Below, piece by piece: positions 1 to 7,601 of a stretch of 41,778 nucleotides of DNA. Below the pieces are notes generated by a model. The model saw nothing but the letters and a program-made list of their open reading frames with translations. It was not told the DNA's origin and made no database searches. How positions within the stretch are numbered: the first letter of the stretch is position 1; every line of letters begins with the position of its first letter. The position numbers were made by a program, and so were the translations under genes. The stretch is from Paracoccus sp. MC1862 (GTDB lineage Bacteria > Pseudomonadota > Alphaproteobacteria > Rhodobacterales > Rhodobacteraceae): positions 1-41,778 of the forward strand of contig NZ_CP067230.1 of NCBI RefSeq assembly GCF_016617715.1, written 5' to 3'.

Positions 1-22
1 TAAATAGGTGTTAAATAGGTGT
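1..22 (+). repeat. Two tandem AT-rich 11-mers at the origin
   Basis: The 11-base unit TAAATAGGTGT occurs twice back to back at 1-11 and 12-22, followed by a partial third start (TAAG). Short AT-rich direct repeats beside iterons and a DnaA box are typical of the DNA-unwinding element of iteron plasmids. That role is inferred; only the repeat is seen. Confidence 0.7.
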
Positions 23-57
23 TAAGCGCAGACAAAAGGCTTTTTTTCTACTACTTA

Positions 58-69
58 TCAAAGCTTTGA
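58..69. promoter_or_regulatory. Perfect 12-bp palindrome upstream of the iterons
   Basis: TCAAAGCTTTGA is a perfect palindrome inside the AT-rich stretch between the 11-mers and the first iteron. It could be an operator for repA or part of the melting region. Only the symmetry is seen. Confidence 0.4.
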
Positions 70-81
70 AATGTCTGCGTC

Positions 82-215
82 TGTGTGAAGTGTCGTTTCT
101 TCATGTGTAAAGTGGTGATTCGTCATGTGTGAAGTGTCGTTTCTCCCCGCTTCATGGGTGAAGTGTCGTTAACCTTGATTCATGTGTGAAGTGTCGTTAT
201 GGGTGAAGTGTCGTT
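82..215 (+). repeat. Six RepA iterons (replication origin)
   Basis: Six same-orientation copies of a 16-mer, T-G-[TG]-G-T-G-A-A-G-T-G-T-C-G-T-T, start at 82, 104, 126, 155, 183 and 200. The copy at 104 is degenerate (GTAAAGTGGTGATT); the others differ only at the third base. Start-to-start spacings are 22, 22, 29, 28 and 17 bases. Iterons directly in front of repA bind the initiator at the origin and also repress repA in this plasmid type. The last copy covers the alternative ATG at 199, which argues that translation begins at 229. Confidence 0.9.
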
Positions 216-228
216 TCCCCGAGGCCAT

Positions 229-1257
229 ATGAACAGCCCGCTTCTTCCCGACCGTCATCCGCAACGTGATTTCTTCGTCTGCGACATCTTCAACGCCGCC
301 CCCAAGGCCGATGTCGGGCCGATGGAGCATCCGATCTTCTCGCTCTCGACCAAGCCCGACCTGCGCCCCCGCCATTACGAGCACAACGGGCTGTCGGTCG
401 AGATCAAGCCCTCCTCCGACGGCATGGCCACGGTCCACGACCGCGACATCCTGATCTTCTGCATCAGCCAGCTCATCCGGGCGCTGAACGACGGGCGCGA
501 GGTCAGCCAGATCGTCCGCTTCCAGGCCGCGGACCTTCTGCGGGCGACCAACCGGATGACCACGGGGCGGGGCTACGACCTGCTGAAGGCGGCCATGGAG
601 CGGCTGGCCGGCACCCGCATCTCGACCAACATCACCACCGGCGGCGAGGAAATCTTCGAAACCTTCGGCCTGATCGAAAGCGCCCGCATCGTGCGCCAGA
701 CCCGCGAGGGCCGGATGCAGGAGATCGAGATCAAGCTGTCGGACTGGGTCTTCAACGCCATCCGCGCGCAGGAGGTGCTGACCATCAGCCGCGACTATTT
801 CCGGCTGCGCCGGCCGCTGGAACGGCGGCTTTACGAACTGGCGCGCAAGCATTGCGGCAACCAGAAGGAATGGATGGTCGGGCTGGACCTGCTGCAGAAG
901 AAATGCGGCTCGTCCTCGTCCAGCTTCGAGTTCCGGCGGCTGGTGGCCAACGTGATCCGCGAGGACATCGCCCATTCGCACATGCCGGACTATTCGGTGC
1001 GCTTCTCGGACGACGGGGACAGGGTGGTCTTCCGCAACCGCGGCACCGCGCCCCTGGCCGAGGCCGAGATCTTCGAGGGCTTCCTGGACCCCGAGGCCTA
1101 CGAGGAGGCCCGCGCCGCCGCCCCCGGCTGGGACGTGCGCCACCTGGAAGGGGAATGGCGCCGCTGGTGCGCGGCCGAGGAGATCGAGCCGAAGCACCCC
1201 GCCCGCCATTTCGTCCGCTTCTGCCAGTCCTGGCACGAGAAGCGCGGCAAGCCCTGA
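229..1257 (+). CDS. repA: Replication initiator RepA (RPA family)
   Basis: Plasmid replication initiator of the RPA family (PF10134): it binds iterons and opens the origin. The 342-residue protein shows the family core in order: MEHPIFSLS near the N-terminus, then RHYEHNG, the DRDILIFCISQ helix, LLRATNR, GYDLLKAAMERLAGT, LSDWVFNAI, LTISRDYFRLRRPLERRLYELARKHCG and a C-terminal region ending WHEKRGKP. The start at 229 is preferred over an in-frame ATG at 199 because the latter lies inside an iteron, while GAGG at 221-224 is placed correctly for 229. Regulation is probably by RepA bound to the iterons just upstream. RepA initiators of this class are common on Rhodobacterales plasmids. Confidence is high; the compatibility group cannot be assigned from sequence alone. 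Confidence 0.93.
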   Translation: MNSPLLPDRHPQRDFFVCDIFNAAPKADVGPMEHPIFSLSTKPDLRPRHYEHNGLSVEIKPSSDGMATVHDRDILIFCISQLIRALNDGREVSQIVRFQAADLLRATNRMTTGRGYDLLKAAMERLAGTRISTNITTGGEEIFETFGLIESARIVRQTREGRMQEIEIKLSDWVFNAIRAQEVLTISRDYFRLRRPLERRLYELARKHCGNQKEWMVGLDLLQKKCGSSSSSFEFRRLVANVIREDIAHSHMPDYSVRFSDDGDRVVFRNRGTAPLAEAEIFEGFLDPEAYEEARAAAPGWDVRHLEGEWRRWCAAEEIEPKHPARHFVRFCQSWHEKRGKP

Positions 1258-1394
1258 AGGGCGGCAAAACCCTCCCTGTGCGGGCGCCGACCCCGCTTGC
1301 CCCGGCCCGGACCTTCGGGTGAAATGCCGCGAAGGGCAGGGCCAAGGCCTTGCGGTGCCGCATCGGGCGGGCATCAGGCAGGCGGAAGGCGCGG

Positions 1395-2531
1395 ATGGCA
1401 TTCACCGAACAGTTGATCGCATCGGTCCGGGGCGACTCGGGGGCCGAGATCGCCGTGCTGACCGCTGCGGCGTGCCCGGCCAGCCCACAGGCCGCAGGTC
1501 CCGAACCGACGGGGCCGAGGCGCCCGCCCGATCCCGACCGGCTGTTCGACATCGCCCGGCTGAACAAGATGCTGGGCCAGTTGCCGGTCAGTCCCGCCGC
1601 GCTGCCCCCCGGCTGCGCCGCGCTGGCGCCCCGGCTTCTGCAGGCGCGGCTGCGGACCGCCGCCATGAACCGCGCGGCCATGGCGGTCACGGCCGAGGTT
1701 TCCCGGGCCTTCGCGGGCGCGGGGCTGCGCCATGCCGTGCTGAAGGGGCCGTTCCAGCAGATGGCCGTCCATGGCGATCCTTTCCGCCGCCCCTCGGGCG
1801 ACATCGACCTGTTCGTGACCCCGCGCGACCGCAGGCGGGCGGCAGCGCTTCTACAAGGGCTGGACTTCGCCCCCATGGAGCAGGAGCAGGCGCTGTGGTG
1901 GGTCCCCTTCCTGGGCGAGCAGCATTTCCGCCGCGAACGTGACGGCGCGGTGGTCGACCTGCATCACCGGCTGCAGCAGGCGGGCCTGCCGGACTGGCGG
2001 GGCGCGGCGGGCGTCCTCGACCGCGCCGTGACGCAGGCCCATGGCGGGGACGCCATCCCGGTCCTGTCGCCCGCCGACGGCTGCCTGCTGATGGCGGTGA
2101 CGCTGGCCAAGGCGCTGCTGGCGCGCGAGCCCTGCGGCTGGGCCGCGGCCGAGCTGGCGCACTGGCTGGCCCGGCTGGACCCGGCCGACCGGCGGATGCT
2201 GGACGGGATCGCCGCCGCAAGCGGGCAGGAGCGGACGCTGGCCCTGGGGATCACGCTGGCCCGCGCCTGCCACGACCATTCGGCGCTGGCAGGCGCGGGT
2301 GCGGCCCCGCTGCGCGGGCTGCCAGCCGGCCCCGCCCTGCTGCGCGACCTGGTGTTCCAGCCCTGGCAGCGCCGGGCCGAGGCGCCGCGCCGGCGGCAGA
2401 TGCTGCGGATGCTGACCGAGGGCCGCCCCCATGTGCTGGCGGCCGAGGCAGCCCGCGCCGCCCTGTCCCTGCGCGTGCAGGCGGCGCTGGCGCGGCGAGA
2501 GCAGCGGGGCGCGCGGACCTCAGCCCGCTGA
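1395..2531 (+). CDS. Nucleotidyltransferase family protein (NTP_transf_5 type), likely lasso accessory
   Basis: A 378-residue protein resembling the uncharacterised nucleotidyltransferase family PF14907. Visible signatures are HAVLKG at about 113-118 and SGDIDLFV at about 134-141, the paired acidic motif expected to hold metal in a polymerase-beta-like fold. The start at 1395 follows GGAAGG at 1384-1389; an upstream in-frame ATG at 1350 lacks a good RBS. The substrate is unknown. Homologues are, to my knowledge, recurrent partners of lasso-peptide clusters that also contain an HPr-kinase-like gene, and exactly such a cluster lies 4.5 kb downstream with only exo genes between. Its 3' end overlaps the convergent glycosyltransferase by 12 bases. 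Family assignment is fairly firm; the lasso link is inference. Confidence 0.75.
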   Translation: MAFTEQLIASVRGDSGAEIAVLTAAACPASPQAAGPEPTGPRRPPDPDRLFDIARLNKMLGQLPVSPAALPPGCAALAPRLLQARLRTAAMNRAAMAVTAEVSRAFAGAGLRHAVLKGPFQQMAVHGDPFRRPSGDIDLFVTPRDRRRAAALLQGLDFAPMEQEQALWWVPFLGEQHFRRERDGAVVDLHHRLQQAGLPDWRGAAGVLDRAVTQAHGGDAIPVLSPADGCLLMAVTLAKALLAREPCGWAAAELAHWLARLDPADRRMLDGIAAASGQERTLALGITLARACHDHSALAGAGAAPLRGLPAGPALLRDLVFQPWQRRAEAPRRRQMLRMLTEGRPHVLAAEAARAALSLRVQAALARREQRGARTSAR

Positions 2532-3653
2532 CCCCCCGGCCGTCGCGCCTGCCAGCCAGAGCGCCCAGCCGGGCGCGCCGGGCGGGGGCGTGCCGCCAGC
2601 CGCGATCCGCGCCGCAGCGGGGGCAGGGGGGCTGTCCCAAGGCTGGCCGGGCAGCGGCAGGGCGGCAACGGGATCAGGGGAAACGGCGCCCTCTGCGTGG
2701 TCCTGCGCCTGCAGGGCGGCCTTGCGGCGGCGGCGATCGCGCAGGCTTCCGGCCAGCCGGGCGACCGTCGCCGGATCGGCCAGCCGGGGCAGGGCGCGGC
2801 TCCAGCGCCTTGCCTTGATCTCCGCGACCAGCCGTTCATAGCGCAGCGACCGGCGAAGCTGGCGGTCCACCGCCGCCGCGGCCGCCCGCGCCTCGGGGTC
2901 GGAAAGCGGCGGCAGGGCGCGGTGGGCCTGCAGCATCGCCGCGACCGTCCCGACCGACAGCCGGTGCGAGATGGAACCGGGATGCCGGCGATAGGCGTAA
3001 AGCGGGTCGGGCAGCAGCAGGAAGCGGGCGCCGTCGATCAGCAGCCGCAGCACCAGATCATAATCCTCGCCGATCCTGAGCCGCGGGTCGTAGCGGCGGC
3101 CCCCCAACACCGCACGCCGGATCACCGGCTTGAGATAGCCGAAGGAGGGCAGGGCCGGATCGCCCCCATTGGCGCGCAGGTAAGCCGGCGCCGCGAGCCA
3201 CATCGGCGCGGCCAGCGCAAGCGGCTGCAGCAGGGTGCGGCCCTGCTCGGCCGGGGCGCCGAAATGCACGAGGTCATCGGCCACCAGATCCGCCCCCGCG
3301 GCTTCCGCCGCCGCGATCAGGCGCGAAAGCCGTTCCGGGTGGATCAGGTCGTCGCTGTCCACCACGGCGATCCAGTCGCCCCGCGCCGCGTCCAGCGCCC
3401 CGTTGCGGGTGGCGGCGGGGCCCTGGTTGCGGGGACTCGCGATCACCCGCACCCGGTCGTCGGTTCCGGCGATCCCGCGCGCGATCGCCACGCTGTCGTC
3501 GTCCGAGGCGTCGTCGGCGAGGATCAGCTCCAGCCGCTGCTCGGACTGTGCCAGGACCGCGCGCATGGCGGCCGCCAGATGCGGGGCGCCGCGGAAATTG
3601 GCCATGACCACCGAGACCACGGGCCGCGTGGCGGAAGCAGGGGCAGGGGTCAC
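2520..3653 (-). CDS. Family 2 glycosyltransferase, ExoU-like
   Basis: A GT-A fold family 2 glycosyltransferase of 377 residues, probably adding one sugar to the lipid-linked repeat unit on the inner face of the cytoplasmic membrane. Seen: VVSVVMANFRGAPHL at the N-terminus, LILADDASDDDS (nucleotide-sugar binding), NQGPAATRNGAL, the DxD metal motif in AVVDSDDLIHPERL, and RIGEDYDLVLRLL, the acceptor-side ED motif. The GTG at 3653 is the best start: a GGGAA stretch precedes it and it sits just before the conserved beta strand. A much longer reading frame continues upstream but is antisense to the glycanase gene and was discarded. The central region resembles the glycosyltransferase at 40571-41551 (GYLKP/GFLKP, GEDYDL), so the two are probably paralogues. 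The linkage made cannot be told. Confidence 0.85.
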   Translation of the reverse strand: MTPAPASATRPVVSVVMANFRGAPHLAAAMRAVLAQSEQRLELILADDASDDDSVAIARGIAGTDDRVRVIASPRNQGPAATRNGALDAARGDWIAVVDSDDLIHPERLSRLIAAAEAAGADLVADDLVHFGAPAEQGRTLLQPLALAAPMWLAAPAYLRANGGDPALPSFGYLKPVIRRAVLGGRRYDPRLRIGEDYDLVLRLLIDGARFLLLPDPLYAYRRHPGSISHRLSVGTVAAMLQAHRALPPLSDPEARAAAAAVDRQLRRSLRYERLVAEIKARRWSRALPRLADPATVARLAGSLRDRRRRKAALQAQDHAEGAVSPDPVAALPLPGQPWDSPPAPAAARIAAGGTPPPGAPGWALWLAGATAGGSAG

Positions 3654-3782
3654 GGCTGCGTTCCCGCCGGATTGCACGACATGTGAACGCCTTTCCGTTG
3701 ACCGACCCGCGCCGGGCTTCCATAAGCCGCGGGAGTCAAGGCGGCAACCGCCCGCCATCCCCCGCGGCCGAGAAGGTTCGAG

Positions 3783-4580
3783 ATGCGCCATTCCCTTGCC
3801 CTGATCGCCCTGCTGACCGCCGCAGGCCAGCCGGTCCTGGCGCAGTCCTCCGATCAGCCGACCGACAAGGCCCATCCCGAGACCGCCGGCTTCCGCGAGG
3901 ATTTCACCGGCGCGCTGGACCGCGACCGCTGGTATGTCTCGGACGGCTGGACCAACGGCGACTGGCAGGACTGCCACTGGTCTGAAAAGGCCGTGACGGT
4001 GCAGGACGGGATGCTGGTGCTGTCCCACATCCCCGCCTCCGGGGACGGCGGCCCGCCCCTCTGCGGCGAGGTCCAGACAAAGGCCAGGTTCCACTACGGC
4101 ACGGTCGAGGCGCGCATCCGCACCCCCCGGCAGTCGGGCATGAACGCCTCGGTCTTCACCTATGCCGGCCCGGTCCACGACAGCCCGCACAGCGAGATCG
4201 ACATCGAGATCCTGACCCGCGAGCCGGGCGAGATGACGGTGAACACCTATGTCGAGGGCGAGCCGGTGAACGGCGCGACCGTGCCCACCGCGCCCCCCTT
4301 CGACCAGGAGTTCCACAATGTCGCCTTTCGCTGGGAAGCGGACGGCATCACCTGGTATCTGGACGGGCAGGAGGTCCACCGCACCGAACCCGGCAGCCCG
4401 CTGCCCGACCACCCCCAGAAGATCTACATGTCCTTCTGGAGCACGACCGTGCTGACCGAATGGATGGGCGAGCAGACCCCCCGCGACGAACCGCTCGGCT
4501 ACGAGATCGACTGGGTGGCCTATACGCCGCTGGAGGCCGCCTGCCTGTTCGAGGGATCGATCACATGCGCCCGCCCGTGA
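3783..4580 (+). CDS. exoK: Secreted GH16 endoglycanase, ExoK-like
   Basis: A 265-residue glycoside hydrolase family 16 protein, similar to ExoK, which cuts nascent succinoglycan outside the cell. Residues 1-20 form a Sec signal peptide (hydrophobic core LALIALLTAAG, cleavage after VLA). The GH16 catalytic motif EIDIE is at 138-142, with Glu138 as expected nucleophile, Asp140 as helper and Glu142 as acid/base. WYLDGQEVHR and IYMSFWST match conserved strands of the jelly roll. GAGAAGG at 3770-3776 supports the start. It is read toward exoQ, 64 bases away, and may be cotranscribed with it. Substrate assignment as the locally made polymer is inference from context. Confidence 0.88.
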   Translation: MRHSLALIALLTAAGQPVLAQSSDQPTDKAHPETAGFREDFTGALDRDRWYVSDGWTNGDWQDCHWSEKAVTVQDGMLVLSHIPASGDGGPPLCGEVQTKARFHYGTVEARIRTPRQSGMNASVFTYAGPVHDSPHSEIDIEILTREPGEMTVNTYVEGEPVNGATVPTAPPFDQEFHNVAFRWEADGITWYLDGQEVHRTEPGSPLPDHPQKIYMSFWSTTVLTEWMGEQTPRDEPLGYEIDWVAYTPLEAACLFEGSITCARP

Positions 4581-4644
4581 CCGCCGCGGGTCGCGCGCAT
4601 CTTCCGGTCGCGGCCATTGCGGCACGGATGGCAGGTTGATCGCC

Positions 4645-5949
4645 ATGGGAACCGGCGCGGCACGGCGGCATGGGCACGGACACAGGCGGGCGACGCCCGC
4701 CGGGCCGGGGCTGACCATCAGCTATTCGCCCTTGGCGCTGGCGGGGTTCCTGGCGCTTTTCGGCCTTTGCTTCATCGTGCCGCTGGGGTCCAAGGGGGCG
4801 CTGCTGTTCCTGGCCGCCGGCATGGCGGTGGCGCTCAGCCGGCCGGGCGCGACGCTGGCGGCGCTGCGGCAGGAATGGATGCTGGTTCTGCTGGCGCTCT
4901 GGTGCCTGATGTCCTTTGCCTGGTCGGACTATCCGTCCCTGACGATCCGCTACGGCATCCAGTTCTGCCTGACCGTGGTGATCGCGCTGGTCCTCAGCTA
5001 CCGGCTGGCGCCCATGACCTTTGTCAAGGTCCTGTTCGTGGCAAGCTCGCTTGCGGGGCTGGCCAGCCTTCTGTCGGGCCGCACCCGCGAGGACGGGATG
5101 GGATACCTCGGCATCTATGCCAGCAAGAACGCGCTGGCGAATGCAAGCGCGCTTCTTGTCATCCTGGCGCTGGCGGTGCTGATCGACCGGCGGCTGTCAT
5201 GGCGCTGGCGTCTGCCGGCGCTGGCCAGCCTGCTGGTCGGGGCGCTGCTGCTGGTGATGGGGAAGTCATCGGGCGCGCTGGTCAGCACCATCGGCGTGGT
5301 CGGGGTCTTCGGCGTCATCGTGCTGCTGCAGCGCCTGACCCCCTATGCGCGGCTGGTCTTGGTGGCTCTTGCCCTGGTGCTGGCCGCGGCGGCGGGGGTG
5401 CTGCTGTCATTCGTGGTGCCCGAACTGTCGCAATGGTTCCTGAACACCACCGGAAAGGACGTCACGCTGACGGGCCGGACGGACCTGTGGGCCGTGGCTT
5501 TCCACGAGATCGCCGAACGGCCGGTCCTGGGCGTGGGGTTCCAGGCCTTCTGGGTCCATGGCCAGCCGCTGGCTGAACAACTCTGGGCGATGTTCGGGAT
5601 CGGCGGCCGCAGCGGGTTCAACTTCCACAACACCCTGATCTCGAACGCGGTGGAAATCGGCCTGATCGGGGCGGCGCTGCAGGCGGTGATCTTCTTCGGG
5701 GGCCTTGCGGCGTCGCTGTCCTGGGCGATCCGCAGCCCCTCGGCCGCCTCGGTCTTCTTTGCGCTCTTCATGGTGCGGCAGTTCATGCTGATGTGGATCG
5801 AGGCCGCCTATTTCTATCAGTTCGAGCTGTCCTCGGTGATCACCATCGCCGCCGTCTGCTACGGGCGCGGCTTCCGCAGGACACAGCGCCCCCCGGTGCA
5901 GGCGGCCATCGCCCGCAGGGGGAGGCCGGGTCTGCCGGCCATCACCTGA
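4645..5949 (+). CDS. exoQ: Exopolysaccharide polymerase ExoQ (Wzy/O-antigen ligase family)
   Basis: An inner-membrane polymerase of the Wzy/WaaL superfamily, 434 residues, that joins flipped repeat units in the periplasm. Around ten to eleven hydrophobic helices are visible. The typical large periplasmic segment contains TLTGRTDLW, and FHNTLISNAVEIGLIG matches the conserved H-N-x-x-L...E-x-G-L block of the family. ATG 4645 follows GGCAGG at 4630-4635; a TTG at 4636 is an alternative. It lies behind the GH16 gene on the same strand and faces exoY across a strong hairpin, as expected for an exo locus. Confidence in family is high, and in the ExoQ name good because of exoY, exoP, exoA, exoL and exoM nearby. 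Confidence 0.88.
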   Translation: MGTGAARRHGHGHRRATPAGPGLTISYSPLALAGFLALFGLCFIVPLGSKGALLFLAAGMAVALSRPGATLAALRQEWMLVLLALWCLMSFAWSDYPSLTIRYGIQFCLTVVIALVLSYRLAPMTFVKVLFVASSLAGLASLLSGRTREDGMGYLGIYASKNALANASALLVILALAVLIDRRLSWRWRLPALASLLVGALLLVMGKSSGALVSTIGVVGVFGVIVLLQRLTPYARLVLVALALVLAAAAGVLLSFVVPELSQWFLNTTGKDVTLTGRTDLWAVAFHEIAERPVLGVGFQAFWVHGQPLAEQLWAMFGIGGRSGFNFHNTLISNAVEIGLIGAALQAVIFFGGLAASLSWAIRSPSAASVFFALFMVRQFMLMWIEAAYFYQFELSSVITIAAVCYGRGFRRTQRPPVQAAIARRGRPGLPAIT

Positions 5950-5969
5950 GAACCCCTCGGAACGGCAAC

Positions 5970-5995
5970 GGGGCGCCCTTTCACAAGGGCGCCCC
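5970..5995. terminator. 11-bp perfect hairpin between exoQ and exoY
   Basis: GGGGCGCCCTT, loop TCAC, AAGGGCGCCCC. The stem is perfect and lies between two convergent genes (exoQ ends 5949, exoY ends 6023), so it probably ends transcription from both sides. No clear T-run follows on either strand. Confidence 0.7.
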
Positions 5996-6022
5996 GCGGC
6001 GGTCTTCCGGCAAGGGCGTGGC

Positions 6023-6748
6023 TCAGTGGGCGCCGCGTGACATCGCCACCGCCGGAATGGTCATGAAGACGATCCGAAGATCCTGCCACAGGTTCCAGTT
6101 GGTGACGTAGAACCGGTCCAAGCGCACCCGTTCGGCATAGGTGGTGTCGCTGCGGCCGCTGATCTGCCACAGTCCGGTCAGGCCGGGGCGGGCGGCCAGG
6201 TAATGCCGGGCCGAGGCGCCGTAATGGTCCAGTTCCGCCTGCACGATCGGACGGGGGCCGACCAGGCTCATCTCGCCCTTCAGCACGTTCAGAAGCTGCG
6301 GCAGCTCGTCCAGGCTAAGCTTGCGCAGCACCGCGCCGAGGGGGGTGACGCGGGGATCGTCGACCAGCTTGCGCTGTTCCTTCCACACCGCCTCGGCGGC
6401 GGGATTGCTGCGGAAATGCCGTTCAAGCACCGCGTCGCCATCGACGACCATGGTGCGGAACTTCCAGCACCTGAACTCGCGCCCCCCGAAGCCGATGCGG
6501 CGATGGCCGTAAAGCAGCGGCCCAGGGTCCTTGATCCTGAGAATGATGACCAGCCCGAGGATCAGCGGCAGCAGCAGCGGAATGGCAAGAATGACAAGGA
6601 AAATATCCAGGGCCCGCTTTGCCGCGCCGCCGACCGGAACCGTCCGCGGGATCTGCAGCGGCCTTGCGGCGGGGGATTGCACATGAGGAGCAACAAGCTT
6701 GGGCGAGTCGGTATCGGCAACAAGATCATGAGCACGGAGCATCTGCAT
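6023..6748 (-). CDS. exoY: Priming undecaprenyl-phosphate hexose-1-phosphate transferase, ExoY-like
   Basis: A bacterial sugar transferase (PF02397) of 241 residues that puts the first hexose-1-phosphate on undecaprenyl phosphate and so starts each repeat unit. Seen: KRALDIFLVILAIPLLLPLILG, the single membrane-inserted N-terminal helix at about 44-70; DPGPLLYGHRRIG and WKFRTM; SLDELPQLLNVLKGEMSLVGPRP; and RPGLTGLWQISGRS near the C-terminus, all hallmarks of the family. The length fits the ExoY class without the long multi-helix N-terminus. The start at 6748 has only a modest AGGG upstream; ATG 6742 is also possible. It is divergent from the lasso precursor gene, so both are probably controlled from 6749-7065. 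Galactose as substrate is assumed from S. meliloti ExoY. Confidence 0.9.
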   Translation of the reverse strand: MQMLRAHDLVADTDSPKLVAPHVQSPAARPLQIPRTVPVGGAAKRALDIFLVILAIPLLLPLILGLVIILRIKDPGPLLYGHRRIGFGGREFRCWKFRTMVVDGDAVLERHFRSNPAAEAVWKEQRKLVDDPRVTPLGAVLRKLSLDELPQLLNVLKGEMSLVGPRPIVQAELDHYGASARHYLAARPGLTGLWQISGRSDTTYAERVRLDRFYVTNWNLWQDLRIVFMTIPAVAMSRGAH

Positions 6749-7065
6749 CTGAACACCAGCCCTACAAAAAACAACAACAAATACCCGGCAAGGCGCCGGC
6801 AGGGCGCGTGGATGCCCCGAGCGAATACCTAGATCAAAGCAGGCAGAATTATCTAGTTAAAACTTTATCAATTAATATTGAAAGTTAAATCCGACACTCC
6901 GCCAGAGGCTCCCATACTCTAGGATTTTCACGCAAGCCGGCATCATATAAGGTTTTTTTCACCAAGGGAAGGGGACCTGTCCTTATAGATAGGTTGAAAA
7001 TGCCTGCGTAAGCGGAAATCTGCTGACGGCAGCGTTGTGCTGTCGTATTTTTTCCAAGGTACATC
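6749..7065. promoter_or_regulatory. AT-rich divergent promoter region between exoY and the lasso precursor
   Basis: A 317-base intergenic region, far more AT-rich than its surroundings, with no convincing gene. A candidate promoter toward the lasso precursor has TTTTCA at 6925-6930 and TATAAG at 6946-6951; the first box is weak and the 15-base spacing short. An inverted repeat, TCAAT-TAAT-ATTGA at 6868-6881, is extended by ACTT/AAGT outside a two-base bulge and looks like a repressor or activator site. AAGG at 7056-7059 is the RBS of the precursor gene. Regulator identity is unknown. Confidence 0.45.
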
Positions 7066-7203
7066 ATGGTCAAGACCTACTCCCGCCCCGTTCTTCGCGT
7101 CCAGGGCCAGCTCGAAGCGATGACCCACGGCAACAGCCGGGGCAGCGCTCTGGACAACACCTTTCAGGCCGGCACTCCGGTGAGCCAGCTTACCTTTTCG
7201 TAA
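7066..7203 (+). CDS. Lasso peptide precursor (A)
   Basis: A 45-residue precursor, too short for most gene callers. The leader is MVKTYSRPVLRVQGQLEAMTH: it carries the Y5-x-x-P8-x-L10-x-x-x-G14 motif read by split B1 proteins and a Thr at position 20, the -2 position at which lasso peptidases cut. The core is GNSRGSALD followed by NTFQAGTPVSQLTFS, 24 residues in all. Gly1 and Asp9 of the core (Gly22 and Asp30 of the precursor) are placed to form a 9-residue macrolactam ring; Asp30 is the only acidic residue after the leader. The last residue is Ser, the residue phosphorylated by HPr-kinase-like enzymes of paeninodin-type clusters, and such a kinase is encoded downstream. AAGG at 7056-7059 is spaced six bases from ATG. 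Leader motif, ring geometry and the complete downstream enzyme set together make this call strong. Confidence 0.92.
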   Translation: MVKTYSRPVLRVQGQLEAMTHGNSRGSALDNTFQAGTPVSQLTFS

Positions 7204-7214
7204 TGCAGGCTGGC

Positions 7215-7236
7215 GGGCGGCGGATCACCGCCGCCC
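7215..7236 (+). promoter_or_regulatory. 9-bp perfect hairpin between precursor and B1 genes
   Basis: GGGCGGCGG, loop ATCA, CCGCCGCCC, starting 11 bases after the precursor stop. There is no T-run, so it looks more like an mRNA-stabilising or attenuating hairpin than a full terminator. Such a structure would allow more precursor than enzyme to be made from one promoter (inference). Confidence 0.6.
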
Positions 7237-7339
7237 ATCTGCGCGGCCTTCCGCCACGTCAGAACGAATAACTGGAACCCCTGTTCAATTCGTACGTTGA
7301 GGCGACCATTTTCTTCTGGATTTATCAAAGTTGTCATTC

Positions 7340-7600
7340 ATGACTTATCTCGCTTCCCCCGAATGCGTTTCCTGCGCGGTCGAAGACGGCATTGCGATCC
7401 TGGATCTGAAATCCAACACCTATTTCAGCCTCGATCCCGTCGGCGCCCGGATCTGGGACCGCATGACGGCGCCCTCCTCGCTTGAGGACCTGACCGCCGC
7501 CATCGCCGCCGAATACGAGATCGCCCCCGGAGAATGCCGGCGCGACATCGCCGATCTTCTGGACGACATGCTCAAGCACGGCCTGATCCGGGCGGTCTGA
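7340..7600 (+). CDS. Lasso leader-binding protein B1 (PqqD/RRE family)
   Basis: An 86-residue PqqD-like RiPP recognition element (PF05402) that binds the precursor leader and presents it to B2. Seen: VEDGIAILDLKSNTYFSLDPVGARIWDRM, the beta strands and first helix of the winged-helix RRE fold, then LTAAIAAEYEIAPGECRRDIADLLDDMLKHGLIRAV, the typical C-terminal helices. A stand-alone B1 is the split architecture that pairs with YxxP leaders like the one upstream; canonical proteobacterial B proteins are fused. ATG 7340 is preferred; a TTG at 7331 gives three extra residues. B2 begins one base after its stop, so the two are translationally coupled. Probably cytoplasmic. Confidence 0.88.
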   Translation: MTYLASPECVSCAVEDGIAILDLKSNTYFSLDPVGARIWDRMTAPSSLEDLTAAIAAEYEIAPGECRRDIADLLDDMLKHGLIRAV

Positions 7601-7601
7601 C

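Noticed and set aside
169..1401. 410-codon open frame opposite repA
   Set aside because: Composition is typical of GC-rich antisense frames, with no motif and no RBS; repA on the other strand is unmistakable.
3654..4718. Long antisense extension giving a 732-residue protein upstream of the ExoU-like glycosyltransferase
   Set aside because: The extension is antisense to the GH16 gene with its clear signal peptide and catalytic motif; the extra sequence has no motifs and reflects high GC.
7203..7271. A 22-codon open frame starting on the TAATG overlap with the lasso precursor stop, as a possible second precursor
   Set aside because: It has no leader motif, no core-like ring spacing and no own RBS, and it contains the hairpin; more likely chance.
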